Positions 51,561 to 60,692 of a DNA stretch of 64,000 nt are shown piece by piece (the first letter of the stretch is position 1; the number at the start of each line of letters is the position of its first letter). The translations under genes and the position numbers were made by a program. The notes below the pieces were generated by a model that worked only from the letters and a program-made list of their open reading frames with translations, had not been told where the DNA came from and searched no databases. The DNA comes from Pseudoalteromonas sp. T1lg75 (GTDB lineage: Bacteria; Pseudomonadota; Gammaproteobacteria; Enterobacterales; Alteromonadaceae), in NCBI RefSeq assembly GCF_002964705.1, contig NZ_PQCD01000053.1:191-64190 (forward strand). Direction: 5' to 3'.

Positions 51561-51971
51561 TTACCTTAATGCCTTAACGATTTCCGCCTGATATTGCGTT
51601 TTGTCGAAGGTGAATACATCAAATTCACGGTAATCCCAATGCTGTGTGCTTTGGGCGTCGCGATAGGGGTTATGCCAATGCTTCCAGCACACATAGTCGT
51701 CGGTGCAATACACTTGGGTAAGTAAGTACCAACATTCCCACTGTCCGCAATCACAGGCCAGTGGCATCAGGGTTGCCTTGTTTTCCAACATGCGCTTGCT
51801 GATATCGTCAAGGCTCAGTGCCGCTCTATAGGCGCCGCCTATATGGGGATCAAAGCGCTGTTCGAATTGCGTTACCAGCTCCAGCAAGGGTGTGCCGTCT
51901 ATCAGCACCTCAAATACCTCCCCCAGGCTTGAGTAGTCGCCACAAGCGCGTAGTCTCAGGGTATTGATCAT
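51561..51971 (-). CDS. Hypothetical protein with CDCG-W-CW motif
   Basis: 136-aa soluble protein. The feature is PLACDCGQWECWYLL near residue 70, a Cys-Asp-Cys-Gly-x-Trp-x-Cys-Trp pattern that I have a feeling of seeing in uncharacterised proteins but cannot name. Trp- and Cys-rich middle, charged C-terminus. First gene of a probable two-gene unit with 51249-51542. No signal peptide. Function unknown; the three clustered Cys could bind a metal. Confidence 0.65.
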   Translation of the reverse strand: MINTLRLRACGDYSSLGEVFEVLIDGTPLLELVTQFEQRFDPHIGGAYRAALSLDDISKRMLENKATLMPLACDCGQWECWYLLTQVYCTDDYVCWKHWHNPYRDAQSTQHWDYREFDVFTFDKTQYQAEIVKALR

Positions 51972-52121
51972 TATCTGGCGTCCATCACCTTATCAATATT
52001 ATCCGATACTAGCTTGAAAACGCCGCGAAATATACCTGGTTGCCGGGCACTGATAAGGTACTTGCTTGCTGTCTGTCGACTAAGCTTAAACTGAGTGTAA
52101 TTACCACAGCGAGTCTAATTT

Positions 52122-52595
52122 ATGACGGTTTCAGCCATTCCTCCCGGTTACCATGCGATCACCCCTTATTTGATCATTGACGGCGCGGTTCGCGCTATCA
52201 GCTATTATCAACAGGCCTTTGGCGCCGAATTGGTCATGCAAATGCCCATGCCCGATGGCGGCATTGCCCATGCAGAGCTGAAAATCGGCGACTCCCACAT
52301 TATGTTAGCGGACATGTGCCCGCAGGCGCATTTTCAAAGTCCGCAGGCCCTAGGAGGCACACCCGTGAGCCTGATGCTGTATGTGGAGGATGTGGATGCG
52401 GTATTCGCGAAGGCCCTGGCTACAGGAGCTAAGGAAGTGAGACCTGTTCACGACCAATTTTATGGCGCTCGTGCCGGCACCTTGGAAGACCCTTTTGGTC
52501 ATGTGTGGACCATAGGCACCCATAAGGAAGACTTAAGCGAGCAGGAGCTAATGCAGCGAATGGCCGATTTTATGAGCAAGCAAGAAGATGCTTAG
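52122..52595 (+). CDS. VOC-superfamily PhnB/glyoxalase-like protein
   Basis: 157 aa. It starts with the PhnB-type HAITPYLIIDGAVRAISYYQ, continues with GGIAHAELKIGDSHIMLAD, then SLMLYVEDVDAVFAKAL and FGHVWTIGTHKEDL. This is the paired beta-alpha-beta-beta-beta layout of VOC proteins, close to the PhnB (3-demethylubiquinone-like) group. A metal site is uncertain by eye. The enzyme role is not known for this group. Single gene. Confidence 0.87.
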   Translation: MTVSAIPPGYHAITPYLIIDGAVRAISYYQQAFGAELVMQMPMPDGGIAHAELKIGDSHIMLADMCPQAHFQSPQALGGTPVSLMLYVEDVDAVFAKALATGAKEVRPVHDQFYGARAGTLEDPFGHVWTIGTHKEDLSEQELMQRMADFMSKQEDA

Positions 52596-52783
52596 GTTGC
52601 GGTTGTTTCGAAGAAGCTAAAAGGGCCGATATTCTTTAGGTAAAGTTTAATAACGCGTTGTAAATATTAATCAAAAAGCACGTAATAATGAGCAATTGGT
52701 TAAACGCCATGTTGTAGCTGGGTTAATAAGTTACATGCCGCCATGGCTATGCTATATTCGCCAAAACACGCTTTATATTCAGC

Positions 52784-55700
52784 GTGTTAGATGCTATTTC
52801 GATTCTCGTTCGAAAAAATAACTCGGCTAACTTTCTATTTCGGTCAAATTCTCTGGTGCGTAACCTTATTCATCCCAGTCATGTAAAAGAATGGTCAAAA
52901 AGCGCTCGGCATTTAGTAATTGCTCTGGTGTTTATGGTGTTGTCGCTGCTGAGTGAGCAGCTCGGTCTGGTGAGCATTATTGAGCACTATATACTGGTGC
53001 ATTCATTCTTGGAGCTGGTCTCCATAATATTCTCTGTGTTGATCTTTGCGGTAGGCTGGAGCGCTCGCAGGTATATTAAAAACCCGACCTTTTTATTCGT
53101 ATGCGCTGTGATGTTCTGGGTAGGGGTGCTCGACTTTGAACATGTGTTTTCCTTTGCCGGCATGCCGGGTTTTATTACCCCGGCTAGCACCGATAAGTCG
53201 CTTCATTTTTGGTTCGCAGGTCGTATCTTCACCGCCGTCGCCATCATTGCCCTGGCGGCAGAGCCATGGTGGCGAATGCGTGCGAGCAGTATTTATCCTT
53301 CGCTAATAGTGGCCGGGGTCTGTGCTCTGGGTATCAGCTATGTCTTGCTGTTTTTTCCTCATTGGCTACCAACGAATTATATCCCCGGACAGGGTCTGAC
53401 CGATTTTAAACGTAATTTTGAATACCTGCTGATGGCGCTCTATGCCTTTGCCGCCGTGCTCTTTTTATTGCGCCTGGCCAAGGCGCGGCAGAATCACAAT
53501 GTGAGCCACTTATTTGTGGTCGCGGTGCTGATGGTCTTCAGCGAATATTGCTTTACCCTTTACAGCAACATCAGTGACTCGCTCAACCTGGCTGGCCACT
53601 TTTATAAAATTGCCGCCTATATATTGCTTTACCAAGTCTTGTTTGTGGCCACCATTACCCGACCCTTTTTCGAGCTTGAACATTCGCAGCGGCGCTTGGG
53701 GGCAACCTTAAGTGCCTTGCCGGAGTTGGTGTTCGAAATAGACGAGCAGGGTACGATCGTGAGCAGCCACAGCAAAGAGAATGAGCCTTTTTTACTGCAC
53801 GGTGAAAGCATAGGTCGCAGTATCTACGGGCTTTTCGCCGGCAAAGATCAGACGCGTCTTTATAACGCCGTGGCCGAGGCAAAGCGCCAGGGCATGGCCG
53901 AAGTAGCGGACATGGTTGTTAGTCGACGACAACAACTTCGTCATTATCAGTGTGTGGTGGTGAAACTGGCAGAGCAGGGCAGTGTGAATTACTTGGTGGT
54001 GGTTCGTGATGTGAGCGAGCGTGCCGCACAAGCTGATGCCCTGGCTCATGAAGCAAGGCTTAAAGAAGGATTATTGGGTTTATCCGATATCGCTTTCAAA
54101 GGTTGTGAGTCGGCGTTGCTGAACCATGGCGCGCAGTATGCGCATTACTTGGTGCCGTGTCGGAGTCTCGGCTTGTATGCCGTCGACGACCTTGGCCAGT
54201 TTCACTTGCTGGCCAGCGAAGGCGAGGGTAATCGAGCACTCACCGGCGAGCAGCTATGGCAGTTGTCACCACAACTGCAAACTCAAAAGCACTTTATCCG
54301 TACACTTGAGGAGGCCCAAGCTCATCCTCAGTGTGGCTTATCGGCACTGGGCGCAATGATGGCAGTACCGGTTTACGAGCAAGAAACTGTGCGCATGGTC
54401 ATGTTATTAAGTAACGAAGAGCGCAGCTTTAGTGCCCGTGATGTAGAGGCCATTACTATTTGGTTGCTGGCTATTTGGCACTGGCTGAACCGTTTGCGTC
54501 AGGACGAGCAGATGAGCACATTGTCATTGGCGGTAGAGCAGAACCCGCACCCGATTCTGATCACCGATACCGAAGTGAAGATCGAATATGTGAACCGTGC
54601 CTATGTTGAGCTCAGCGGTTATACGCGCGAAGAGCTGCTCGGTAAAAACCCGGCGATTTTAAGCTCGGGAAAAACCGCTCCTCAGGTCTATCACTCCATG
54701 TGGCATAACCTCAAAGCTCACCAGCCCTGGGTCGGAGAGTTGATCAACCGTAACAGGCAAGGGGAAGAGCTGATCGAGCGCACCACCATCTACCCGATAC
54801 GGGATAAAGACGGCACGGTGAGCAAGTATATTTCCTTTCAGCATGATATTACCGCGCAGATAGAAAACGAAACTAAGATCCATCATCTGTCTTACTATGA
54901 TCAGCTCACCGGGCTGGCCAATGTGAAAATGCTGCTGCATGTATTCGCATCCCTGCGCTCGAAAAACAAGCTGACTGAGGGCGCGCTGCTGTCCATTGGT
55001 CTGGATAATTTTAAGGTGCTTAATGAGGCCCTGGGCTATGACAAGGGTAATGTGATCCTCAAAAGCCTGGCTCAGCGCTTGCTCAATGTCGGCGATGAAG
55101 AAGAGTTGATTTGCCGTTTGCCCGGTGATCGCTTTGCTTTTTTCATGCCTTACGCCAATGCCAACAGTGCGTCCTGTAAGGCCCAGCGTATCCTCGAAAC
55201 GCTGCGTACGCCGATAAATATTGACGGTAAAAACATAGTGCTTACCGCCTCTATCGGTGTGGCCCTGTATCCCCACGATGGTGATAACAGTCAACGGCTG
55301 TTGCAATTGGCCGAGGCGGCGCTGTTTGAAGTAAAAAAACGCGGCCGAAATAACTTCTTATTCTATGCGCTGGAGATGAACCAGCATGCGTCGCGGCAAC
55401 TGCAAGTGATCAATGCCCTCAATATGGCGTTGCTCGAAGGCGAGTTTTCCTTGGTATTTCAGCCCCAGGTGCGCATCGATAATCGTCAGGTGGTGGGTGC
55501 CGAGGTGCTGCTACGTTGGCACTCACGTGAGCTTGGCATGGTCTCGCCCGCAGAGTTTATTCCTGTGGCCGAAAGTGCAGGGTTAATTAAGGCCCTCGAT
55601 GCCTGGGTGTTTAGCCATGCGCTGGCGCAAATCAAACAATGGCTGGCAATGGGGCACGGCAACCTGGTTTTTGCCGTTAACTTGTCTGCCGCAAGCTTTG

Positions 55701-56167
55701 AAGACCAGGATTTGCTAACCAAGCTGATGCGCGAAGTCGAGCAGCATGGCGTGCCCGCTAACTGCATTGAATTGGAACTTACCGAAGCCATTGCCCTGAT
55801 GGATCCGGACTCTGTGCTTAAGCGTATTAAATCGCTTCGCGCCGCGGGCTTTAGGGTGTCCATCGATGATTTCGGTACCGGCTATTCGTCGATGAGCTAT
55901 TTAAAGCGATTCGATGTCGATAAACTGAAAATAGATAAATCCTTTATCGATGACTTGACCAGCGGTGAGCCGGAAGATGTGGCCATAGTCAACGCCATGG
56001 TGCAACTGGCTAAGGCGCTGAATATTGGTTCCATTGCCGAGGGCGTAGAAACCGAGCAGCAGTGGCAGAGCTTGGCGCGCTTGGGGTGTGATCAGGTGCA
56101 GGGATACTGGTGTGCTAAGCCATTAACGGCTGAGGAATTTGTTGCTTTTATCGCGCGCTGGAAATAA
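52784..56167 (+). CDS. Membrane sensor with PAS, GAF, degenerate GGDEF and EAL domains (c-di-GMP phosphodiesterase)
   Basis: 1127 aa starting at GTG 52784. Order: about seven hydrophobic helices forming a MASE-like membrane sensor (about 45-300), PAS (about 310-425), a GAF-like domain (about 430-570), a second PAS (about 575-690, PHPILITDTEVKIEYVNRAY), GGDEF (about 700-855) and EAL (about 875-1127). The GGDEF signature is PGDRF (780-784), so the cyclase is probably dead. The EAL domain keeps E907-V-L, NLSAASF, ELELTEA, D1028-D1029-FGTG, EGVET and QGYW, all expected for c-di-GMP breakdown. Stimulus unknown. Confidence 0.92.
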   Translation: MLDAISILVRKNNSANFLFRSNSLVRNLIHPSHVKEWSKSARHLVIALVFMVLSLLSEQLGLVSIIEHYILVHSFLELVSIIFSVLIFAVGWSARRYIKNPTFLFVCAVMFWVGVLDFEHVFSFAGMPGFITPASTDKSLHFWFAGRIFTAVAIIALAAEPWWRMRASSIYPSLIVAGVCALGISYVLLFFPHWLPTNYIPGQGLTDFKRNFEYLLMALYAFAAVLFLLRLAKARQNHNVSHLFVVAVLMVFSEYCFTLYSNISDSLNLAGHFYKIAAYILLYQVLFVATITRPFFELEHSQRRLGATLSALPELVFEIDEQGTIVSSHSKENEPFLLHGESIGRSIYGLFAGKDQTRLYNAVAEAKRQGMAEVADMVVSRRQQLRHYQCVVVKLAEQGSVNYLVVVRDVSERAAQADALAHEARLKEGLLGLSDIAFKGCESALLNHGAQYAHYLVPCRSLGLYAVDDLGQFHLLASEGEGNRALTGEQLWQLSPQLQTQKHFIRTLEEAQAHPQCGLSALGAMMAVPVYEQETVRMVMLLSNEERSFSARDVEAITIWLLAIWHWLNRLRQDEQMSTLSLAVEQNPHPILITDTEVKIEYVNRAYVELSGYTREELLGKNPAILSSGKTAPQVYHSMWHNLKAHQPWVGELINRNRQGEELIERTTIYPIRDKDGTVSKYISFQHDITAQIENETKIHHLSYYDQLTGLANVKMLLHVFASLRSKNKLTEGALLSIGLDNFKVLNEALGYDKGNVILKSLAQRLLNVGDEEELICRLPGDRFAFFMPYANANSASCKAQRILETLRTPINIDGKNIVLTASIGVALYPHDGDNSQRLLQLAEAALFEVKKRGRNNFLFYALEMNQHASRQLQVINALNMALLEGEFSLVFQPQVRIDNRQVVGAEVLLRWHSRELGMVSPAEFIPVAESAGLIKALDAWVFSHALAQIKQWLAMGHGNLVFAVNLSAASFEDQDLLTKLMREVEQHGVPANCIELELTEAIALMDPDSVLKRIKSLRAAGFRVSIDDFGTGYSSMSYLKRFDVDKLKIDKSFIDDLTSGEPEDVAIVNAMVQLAKALNIGSIAEGVETEQQWQSLARLGCDQVQGYWCAKPLTAEEFVAFIARWK

Positions 56168-56171
56168 ACAG

Positions 56172-56196
56172 CGGGGCGAGTTAACGCCCCGATTTT
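56172..56196. terminator. Terminator between EAL and prpE genes
   Basis: Stem CGGGGCG / CGCCCCG with a 6-base loop and a following ATTTT on the plus strand, 4 bp after the EAL-protein stop; the convergent prpE gene ends just beyond. Confidence 0.8.
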
Positions 56197-56208
56197 GTCT
56201 CTGTTTAC

Positions 56209-58092
56209 CTAACGTGTTTGCAGCTGCTCGCTTATCTCGGTGAAGATGCTGGCATCGTCAATGGTGGAGGGGATCTGCAACTCCTCGCCATCAACCAACT
56301 GACGCAGGTTTTTACGCAGTATTTTTCCCGAACGCGTTTTCGGTAAGCGCGGTACACAGACAATATCCCGCAGACAGGCAATGGCGCCTATGGTGGAGCG
56401 CACCGAGGCACGAAGCTGCTGCTCGACCTCATCATGACCGCCGATAAAGTCGTCTTTAAGCACCACCATGGCCATGGGGATTTGCCCCTTAAGGCTGTCA
56501 TGGATGGCAAACACCGCGCACTCGGCCACCGCCGGGTGAGCAGCAACTATTTCCTCCATTTCACCGGTGGAGAGGCGGTGGCCGGCAACGTTTATCACAT
56601 CATCGGTGCGGCCCATAATAAACAGGTAGCCTTCCTCATCGAAGTAACCACCATCGCCGGACAGGTAATAGCCCGGATACTGGCTTAAGTAGCCGCTTTT
56701 AAAGCGCTCGTTATTTTGCCAGATACTCGGCAAGCATCCGGGAGGCATGGGGAGTTTGATGGCCACCGCGCCATGCTCATTGGTTTCACATTGTTCGCCA
56801 TGAACATCGAGTATCTGCACATCAAAGCCCGGGGTTGGCACTGTAGCACTGCCGGCCTTGGTGGGCAGGGTTTCAATGCCGATGGGGTTGCAGGCGATGG
56901 CCCAACCGGTTTCCGTTTGCCACCAATGGTCGAGCACCGGCAGTTGGGTGTGCTCTTTTAACCACTCATAGGTGGGCGGATCTAAGCGCTCACCGGCCAA
57001 AAACAGGCGTTTCAGGCTAGAGGTATTGTATTGTTTAAAGCCCTGGGCGCTGGGGTCTTCTTTTTTGATGGCACGAAAGGCGGTTGGGGCGCTGAACAGG
57101 GCCGTCACCTTATAGTCTTCAACCACGCGCCAGAAAGCGCTGGCATCTGGGGTACGCACCGGTTTGCCCTCATATAGTACGGTGGCACAGCGATAAATCA
57201 GCGGCGCATAGACTATGTAGGAGTGGCCCACCACCCAGCCGATATCCGAGGCCGCCCAAAATACATCGCCTGGGCGCATACCGTATACGGTTTCCATACT
57301 GTAATGCATGGCCACCGCATGGCCGCCGTTTTCACGTACCACCCCCTTGGGGGTGCCCGTGGTGCCCGAGGTGTAAAGAATATACAGGGGATCGGCGCCG
57401 GCAACCGGCACCGCCGCCACGGCTTGGGCGTGGCTCATGGCGCTGGCCCAGTCGATATCACGGCGCTCGCTTAGCGGCGCATAGCATTGTGGGCGTTGGT
57501 AGATAATACAATGCTCGACCTGATGCCGGGCCTGACTAATCGCCTCGTCAAGTAGAGGTTTATATTCGATCACCTTGTCAACTTCCACCCCGCAGGAGGC
57601 ACTGAGGATCAGTTTTGGCGTGGCATCATCGATACGCACCGCCAGCTCGTGGGCGGCAAAACCGCCAAAGACCACCGAGTGAATGGCGCCGAGACGGGCG
57701 CAGGCTAGCATACCAACCACAGCTTCGGGGATCATCGGCATATAGATCACCACGCGATCGCCCTTGCCGACGCCAAGGCCCTGCATAACCCCGGCAAACC
57801 TGCTGACCTCATCGAGCAATTCGCGATAGCTATACTGGCGTTTGCTGTCGGTCACCGGTGAGTCGTAGATCAGCGCCGTTTCATCGCCATGGCCGTTCAT
57901 GACATGCTGATCCAGTGCCAGGTAGCTAGTATTGAGTTCGGCATCGGCAAACCAATGATAAAAGCCGTGCTCATCCTGATGATAGGCTTGCTGTGGGGCA
58001 TTAAACCAAGCAATGCGCTCGCTTTGTTGCAGCCAAAACTGCTCGGGGTTATCGCTAAAGGCGCGATAGGTGCGTTGATATTCGCCTGACAT
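56209..58092 (-). CDS. prpE: Propionyl-CoA synthetase-like acyl-CoA ligase
   Basis: 627 aa from ATG 58092 (TTGGAG just upstream; the in-frame TTG four codons earlier is part of that site). Adenylate-forming enzyme: phosphate loop YTSGTTGTPKGVVRENGGHA, whose RENGGHA is a PrpE-type feature, then FWAASDIGWVVGHSY, WWQTETGW, YLSGDGGYFDEEGYLFIMGR, and the C-terminal acetylatable Lys in PKTRSGKILRKN. It activates propionate (or another short acid) with ATP and CoA. No prp cluster genes (prpB, C, D) are adjacent, so it stands alone; acetate use is a possible alternative. Confidence 0.9.
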   Translation of the reverse strand: MSGEYQRTYRAFSDNPEQFWLQQSERIAWFNAPQQAYHQDEHGFYHWFADAELNTSYLALDQHVMNGHGDETALIYDSPVTDSKRQYSYRELLDEVSRFAGVMQGLGVGKGDRVVIYMPMIPEAVVGMLACARLGAIHSVVFGGFAAHELAVRIDDATPKLILSASCGVEVDKVIEYKPLLDEAISQARHQVEHCIIYQRPQCYAPLSERRDIDWASAMSHAQAVAAVPVAGADPLYILYTSGTTGTPKGVVRENGGHAVAMHYSMETVYGMRPGDVFWAASDIGWVVGHSYIVYAPLIYRCATVLYEGKPVRTPDASAFWRVVEDYKVTALFSAPTAFRAIKKEDPSAQGFKQYNTSSLKRLFLAGERLDPPTYEWLKEHTQLPVLDHWWQTETGWAIACNPIGIETLPTKAGSATVPTPGFDVQILDVHGEQCETNEHGAVAIKLPMPPGCLPSIWQNNERFKSGYLSQYPGYYLSGDGGYFDEEGYLFIMGRTDDVINVAGHRLSTGEMEEIVAAHPAVAECAVFAIHDSLKGQIPMAMVVLKDDFIGGHDEVEQQLRASVRSTIGAIACLRDIVCVPRLPKTRSGKILRKNLRQLVDGEELQIPSTIDDASIFTEISEQLQTR

Positions 58093-58261
58093 ACAAGGCT
58101 CCAAAATAAAATTGTGAGAGACTTAATAAAAATAGGAGCTTTTGACGCTGAGCAAAATGCGACCATAGTCGGCAGTGGCTAATAGTCGAGAGGGGCTCAA
58201 ATGAGTAATGTCTATTCGGGCCAGGAGATGAGCTTGGGTGTTAGCCGTTTGAAAATAAGAA

Positions 58262-58279
58262 GGCCACCTTGTGGTGGCC
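58262..58279 (-). terminator. Rho-independent terminator of adhP
   Basis: Stem GGCCACC / GGTGGCC with a 4-base loop, 9 bp past the adhP stop; on the minus strand TTCTTATTTT follows. Confidence 0.82.
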
Positions 58280-58287
58280 GAATGCAA

Positions 58288-59304
58288 TTACTCGGGCATA
58301 TTCATGACTATGCGCCCGGTGATCTCGCCTTTTTCCATGTCCGCGAAGATATCGTTAATATCATCAAGGTGCTTCTCGGTAATAATGGCTTTCACCTTGC
58401 CCCGGGCGGCAAACTCTAAACACTCTTCCAAGTCCTTGCGAGTGCCGACGATGGAGCCGACCACGCTGACGCCGTTAAGCACGGTATCAAAAATAGGCAG
58501 GGGCATGTCCTCCGGCGGCAGGCCGACCAGCACGCATTTTCCGCCGCGACGCACCACATCATAGCTTTGGCGAAAACCCGCTTTGCTTACCGCAGTACAG
58601 ACACTGCCATGCACGCCACCGCTGACTTCTTTAATGGCGTCGACCACATCGTCCGTTTTAAAGTCGAAAAAGTGCTCGGCCCCAAGCAGATGCGCCAGCT
58701 CACGTTTCGCCTCACCCGTGTCCACGGCCACAACCCGCATGCCCATGGCCACGGCATATTGCACCGCCAGGTGTCCAAGGCCGCCGACGCCGAAAACGGC
58801 CATCCATTGTCCAGGCTTGGTCTCGGATACCTTGAGTGCCTTATAGGTGGTCACGCCAGCACAAAACAGCGGTGCGGCATCCGGGTAGCTTAGTCCTTCG
58901 GGTATTTTCACCACATAGTCGCCATGGGCGGCGCAGTATTGTGCGAAACCGCCATCGACGGAGTAGCCCGCATTTTGCTGCTCCAGACACAGGGTCTCCT
59001 TGCCATCGAGGCAATATTCACAGTGGCCACAGGCGCTGTAAAGCCAGGGGATACCCACTCGGTCACCCAGTTTTAGATGGCTGACGGCGCTGCCCAGCTC
59101 AACAATTTCGCCTACACCTTCATGGCCGGGAGTGAGGGGGAGTTTAGGTTTGACCGGCCAATCGCCATGGCAGGCATGTAAATCTGTGTGACACACGCCA
59201 CAGGCATGAATTTTAACCAGCACCTGATGGGCGTCGATACTGGGCTTGGCTACCTCTTCAATGCGTAAAGGGGCACCAAAACTATGGGCAACTGCTGCTT
59301 TCAT
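58288..59304 (-). CDS. adhP: Zinc-dependent alcohol dehydrogenase (AdhP type)
   Basis: 338 aa from ATG 59304 (AAGGA 9 bases upstream; the frame is open nine more codons). Catalytic zinc ligands: Cys in [16 protein letters not shown], His in [13 protein letters not shown] and Cys in [11 protein letters not shown]. Structural zinc: the four Cys of [15 protein letters not shown]. The NAD-binding fold has [15 protein letters not shown]. Length and motif set match AdhP, an ethanol-active propanol-preferring enzyme. A role with PrpE (alcohol to acid to acyl-CoA) is possible but each has its own start region. Confidence 0.93.
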   Translation of the reverse strand: MKAAVAHSFGAPLRIEEVAKPSIDAHQVLVKIHACGVCHTDLHACHGDWPVKPKLPLTPGHEGVGEIVELGSAVSHLKLGDRVGIPWLYSACGHCEYCLDGKETLCLEQQNAGYSVDGGFAQYCAAHGDYVVKIPEGLSYPDAAPLFCAGVTTYKALKVSETKPGQWMAVFGVGGLGHLAVQYAVAMGMRVVAVDTGEAKRELAHLLGAEHFFDFKTDDVVDAIKEVSGGVHGSVCTAVSKAGFRQSYDVVRRGGKCVLVGLPPEDMPLPIFDTVLNGVSVVGSIVGTRKDLEECLEFAARGKVKAIITEKHLDDINDIFADMEKGEITGRIVMNMPE

Positions 59305-59456
59305 AATCAATTTCCTTATTTTTGTCATCATGAGGACTTTTCCAGCTTAGCGTTAAATAAGCCGGATTATTTGCTTGGCTGTCCATGCTAGTTGTACCCC
59401 AGTCCAGTAATCGCTGTTATGATCTGGTGCAAAGGGAATAGATAAATAAACGATTT

Positions 59457-60617
59457 ATGGAACGAAGAATCATCAAAATATTTATATGGTTAGCCATTTT
59501 CTTAGCGCTGGCGCACGGGGCTAATCAGTTGCAGAGCAGGCAGCTGGAGTTATCTCAGTCTGTAGCCGAGTCTATAGCTTGGCTGCAGCAATTATTCGAC
59601 TCAAAACAAGCACCGCTTCTAGCTCCAGAGACGATGCAGAATAAATCCCCCTTGGACAAACCCATTGAGCCCACACAAGCTCAGTTAAGCGCCGGGAATA
59701 GCGCCGTGACGACAAAGGGCAACAAGCATAACCCAGCGCAGCGTTTTACCTGTACAGACACCTCCTTAGGAGAGCTCAAGGTTCAGCAATTTCAGGGTAT
59801 TTACACTTGGACGGATAGCCAGGGCGTGCGTCATGTTAGCGACCAAAAGCCTGACTTTGAGGTGCAAGAATATCGGTACGATGGTGTTGATGTGATGGAT
59901 TACTTTGTCCTTGAGCTGATTGCGCCAAGTATGAATAGTGACTTTAGAGCCCGGCTTGAGTCGACCTTAAATGGCGTGTTTAAAGCCTATAGCCAAGTGG
60001 TGGGGAAGGATGCGATGCATAAGGTTCATTTGCGCCTACATGTCTTGCCGACGCGCAGTAGTTACCTGGCGGCCATACGCAGAGCCGGCAGTAGCTCCTC
60101 AAACAGTATCGGCAGTTATTTCCGTCGTTCCAATGAAGCCTATATCGAATATCGGGGGGATGAACAAACCATGCGCACAGCCATACATGAAGCGGTGCAC
60201 GCCATAAATCACGCAGTCTTAGGGAATACGCCTTCTTGGCTCAATGAAGGTTTGGCGGAGTATTTTGAGCATACCGAGATTGAGCTGCAATTGGTGATGG
60301 TACATCCCAACCCGAGTTGGATTCGCAAGGGCTGGCTACAAAACAGCGTTTATAGTCCAAGCCATTTATGGCAAGCAGAGGCCTTGTGGCAAAATGATGG
60401 TGATAGCAGCAAGTTATATCGTTCCAGTTGGGCGTTTATCAGCTATTTGCTACATAATCCAGAGGGCAGAAATGTGTTTAAGCGCGTAGTCAAAGCGCAA
60501 GTGGCACAGCGCTGTCGGGAGCTTAGTGCGCAGCAGGTTCAGGTATTAGTACCCGCTAAAATCAGGCAAGGCTTTAGCCGCTGGCTGCAAAGAGAGCATG
60601 TCAGCCATAGGTATTAA
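59457..60617 (+). CDS. Membrane-anchored DUF4124 protein with HExxH peptidase-like domain
   Basis: 386 aa. One N-terminal helix (about 6-22), a spacer, then a DUF4124-like strand motif GIYTWTDSQGVRHVSDQKP (about 118-138). The C-terminal domain (about 150-385) holds H244-E-A-V-H248 and, about 20 residues later, NEGLAEYFEH, giving the zinc ligands of a gluzincin metallopeptidase (peptidase-MA-like). So it is probably a periplasmic zinc peptidase tethered to the inner membrane. The DUF4124/HExxH combination is unusual to me. Single gene; substrate unknown. Confidence 0.75.
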   Translation: MERRIIKIFIWLAIFLALAHGANQLQSRQLELSQSVAESIAWLQQLFDSKQAPLLAPETMQNKSPLDKPIEPTQAQLSAGNSAVTTKGNKHNPAQRFTCTDTSLGELKVQQFQGIYTWTDSQGVRHVSDQKPDFEVQEYRYDGVDVMDYFVLELIAPSMNSDFRARLESTLNGVFKAYSQVVGKDAMHKVHLRLHVLPTRSSYLAAIRRAGSSSSNSIGSYFRRSNEAYIEYRGDEQTMRTAIHEAVHAINHAVLGNTPSWLNEGLAEYFEHTEIELQLVMVHPNPSWIRKGWLQNSVYSPSHLWQAEALWQNDGDSSKLYRSSWAFISYLLHNPEGRNVFKRVVKAQVAQRCRELSAQQVQVLVPAKIRQGFSRWLQREHVSHRY

Positions 60618-60635
60618 TGTGCTTTTTTGGAAAAA

Positions 60636-60684
60636 GCGGTGACCAGTGGACAACGACCTGTGGTCAACGACCAGCGGTCACCGC
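60636..60684. terminator. Nested inverted repeat between convergent genes
   Basis: Outer arms GCGGTGACC (60636-60644) and GGTCACCGC (60676-60684) are exact complements; inside, GACC-TGT-GGTC forms a second small stem. The element ends 8 bp from the S9 peptidase stop. It may end transcription from one or both sides, though only a short T-run (TTTTT near 60696) lies on the plus strand, inside the peptidase gene end. Confidence 0.5.
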
Positions 60685-60692
60685 ATTGGGGG

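Noticed and set aside
54659-55306. 215-aa minus-strand ORF inside the EAL protein
   Set aside because: Antisense to the PAS/GGDEF coding region; no signal or domain of its own.
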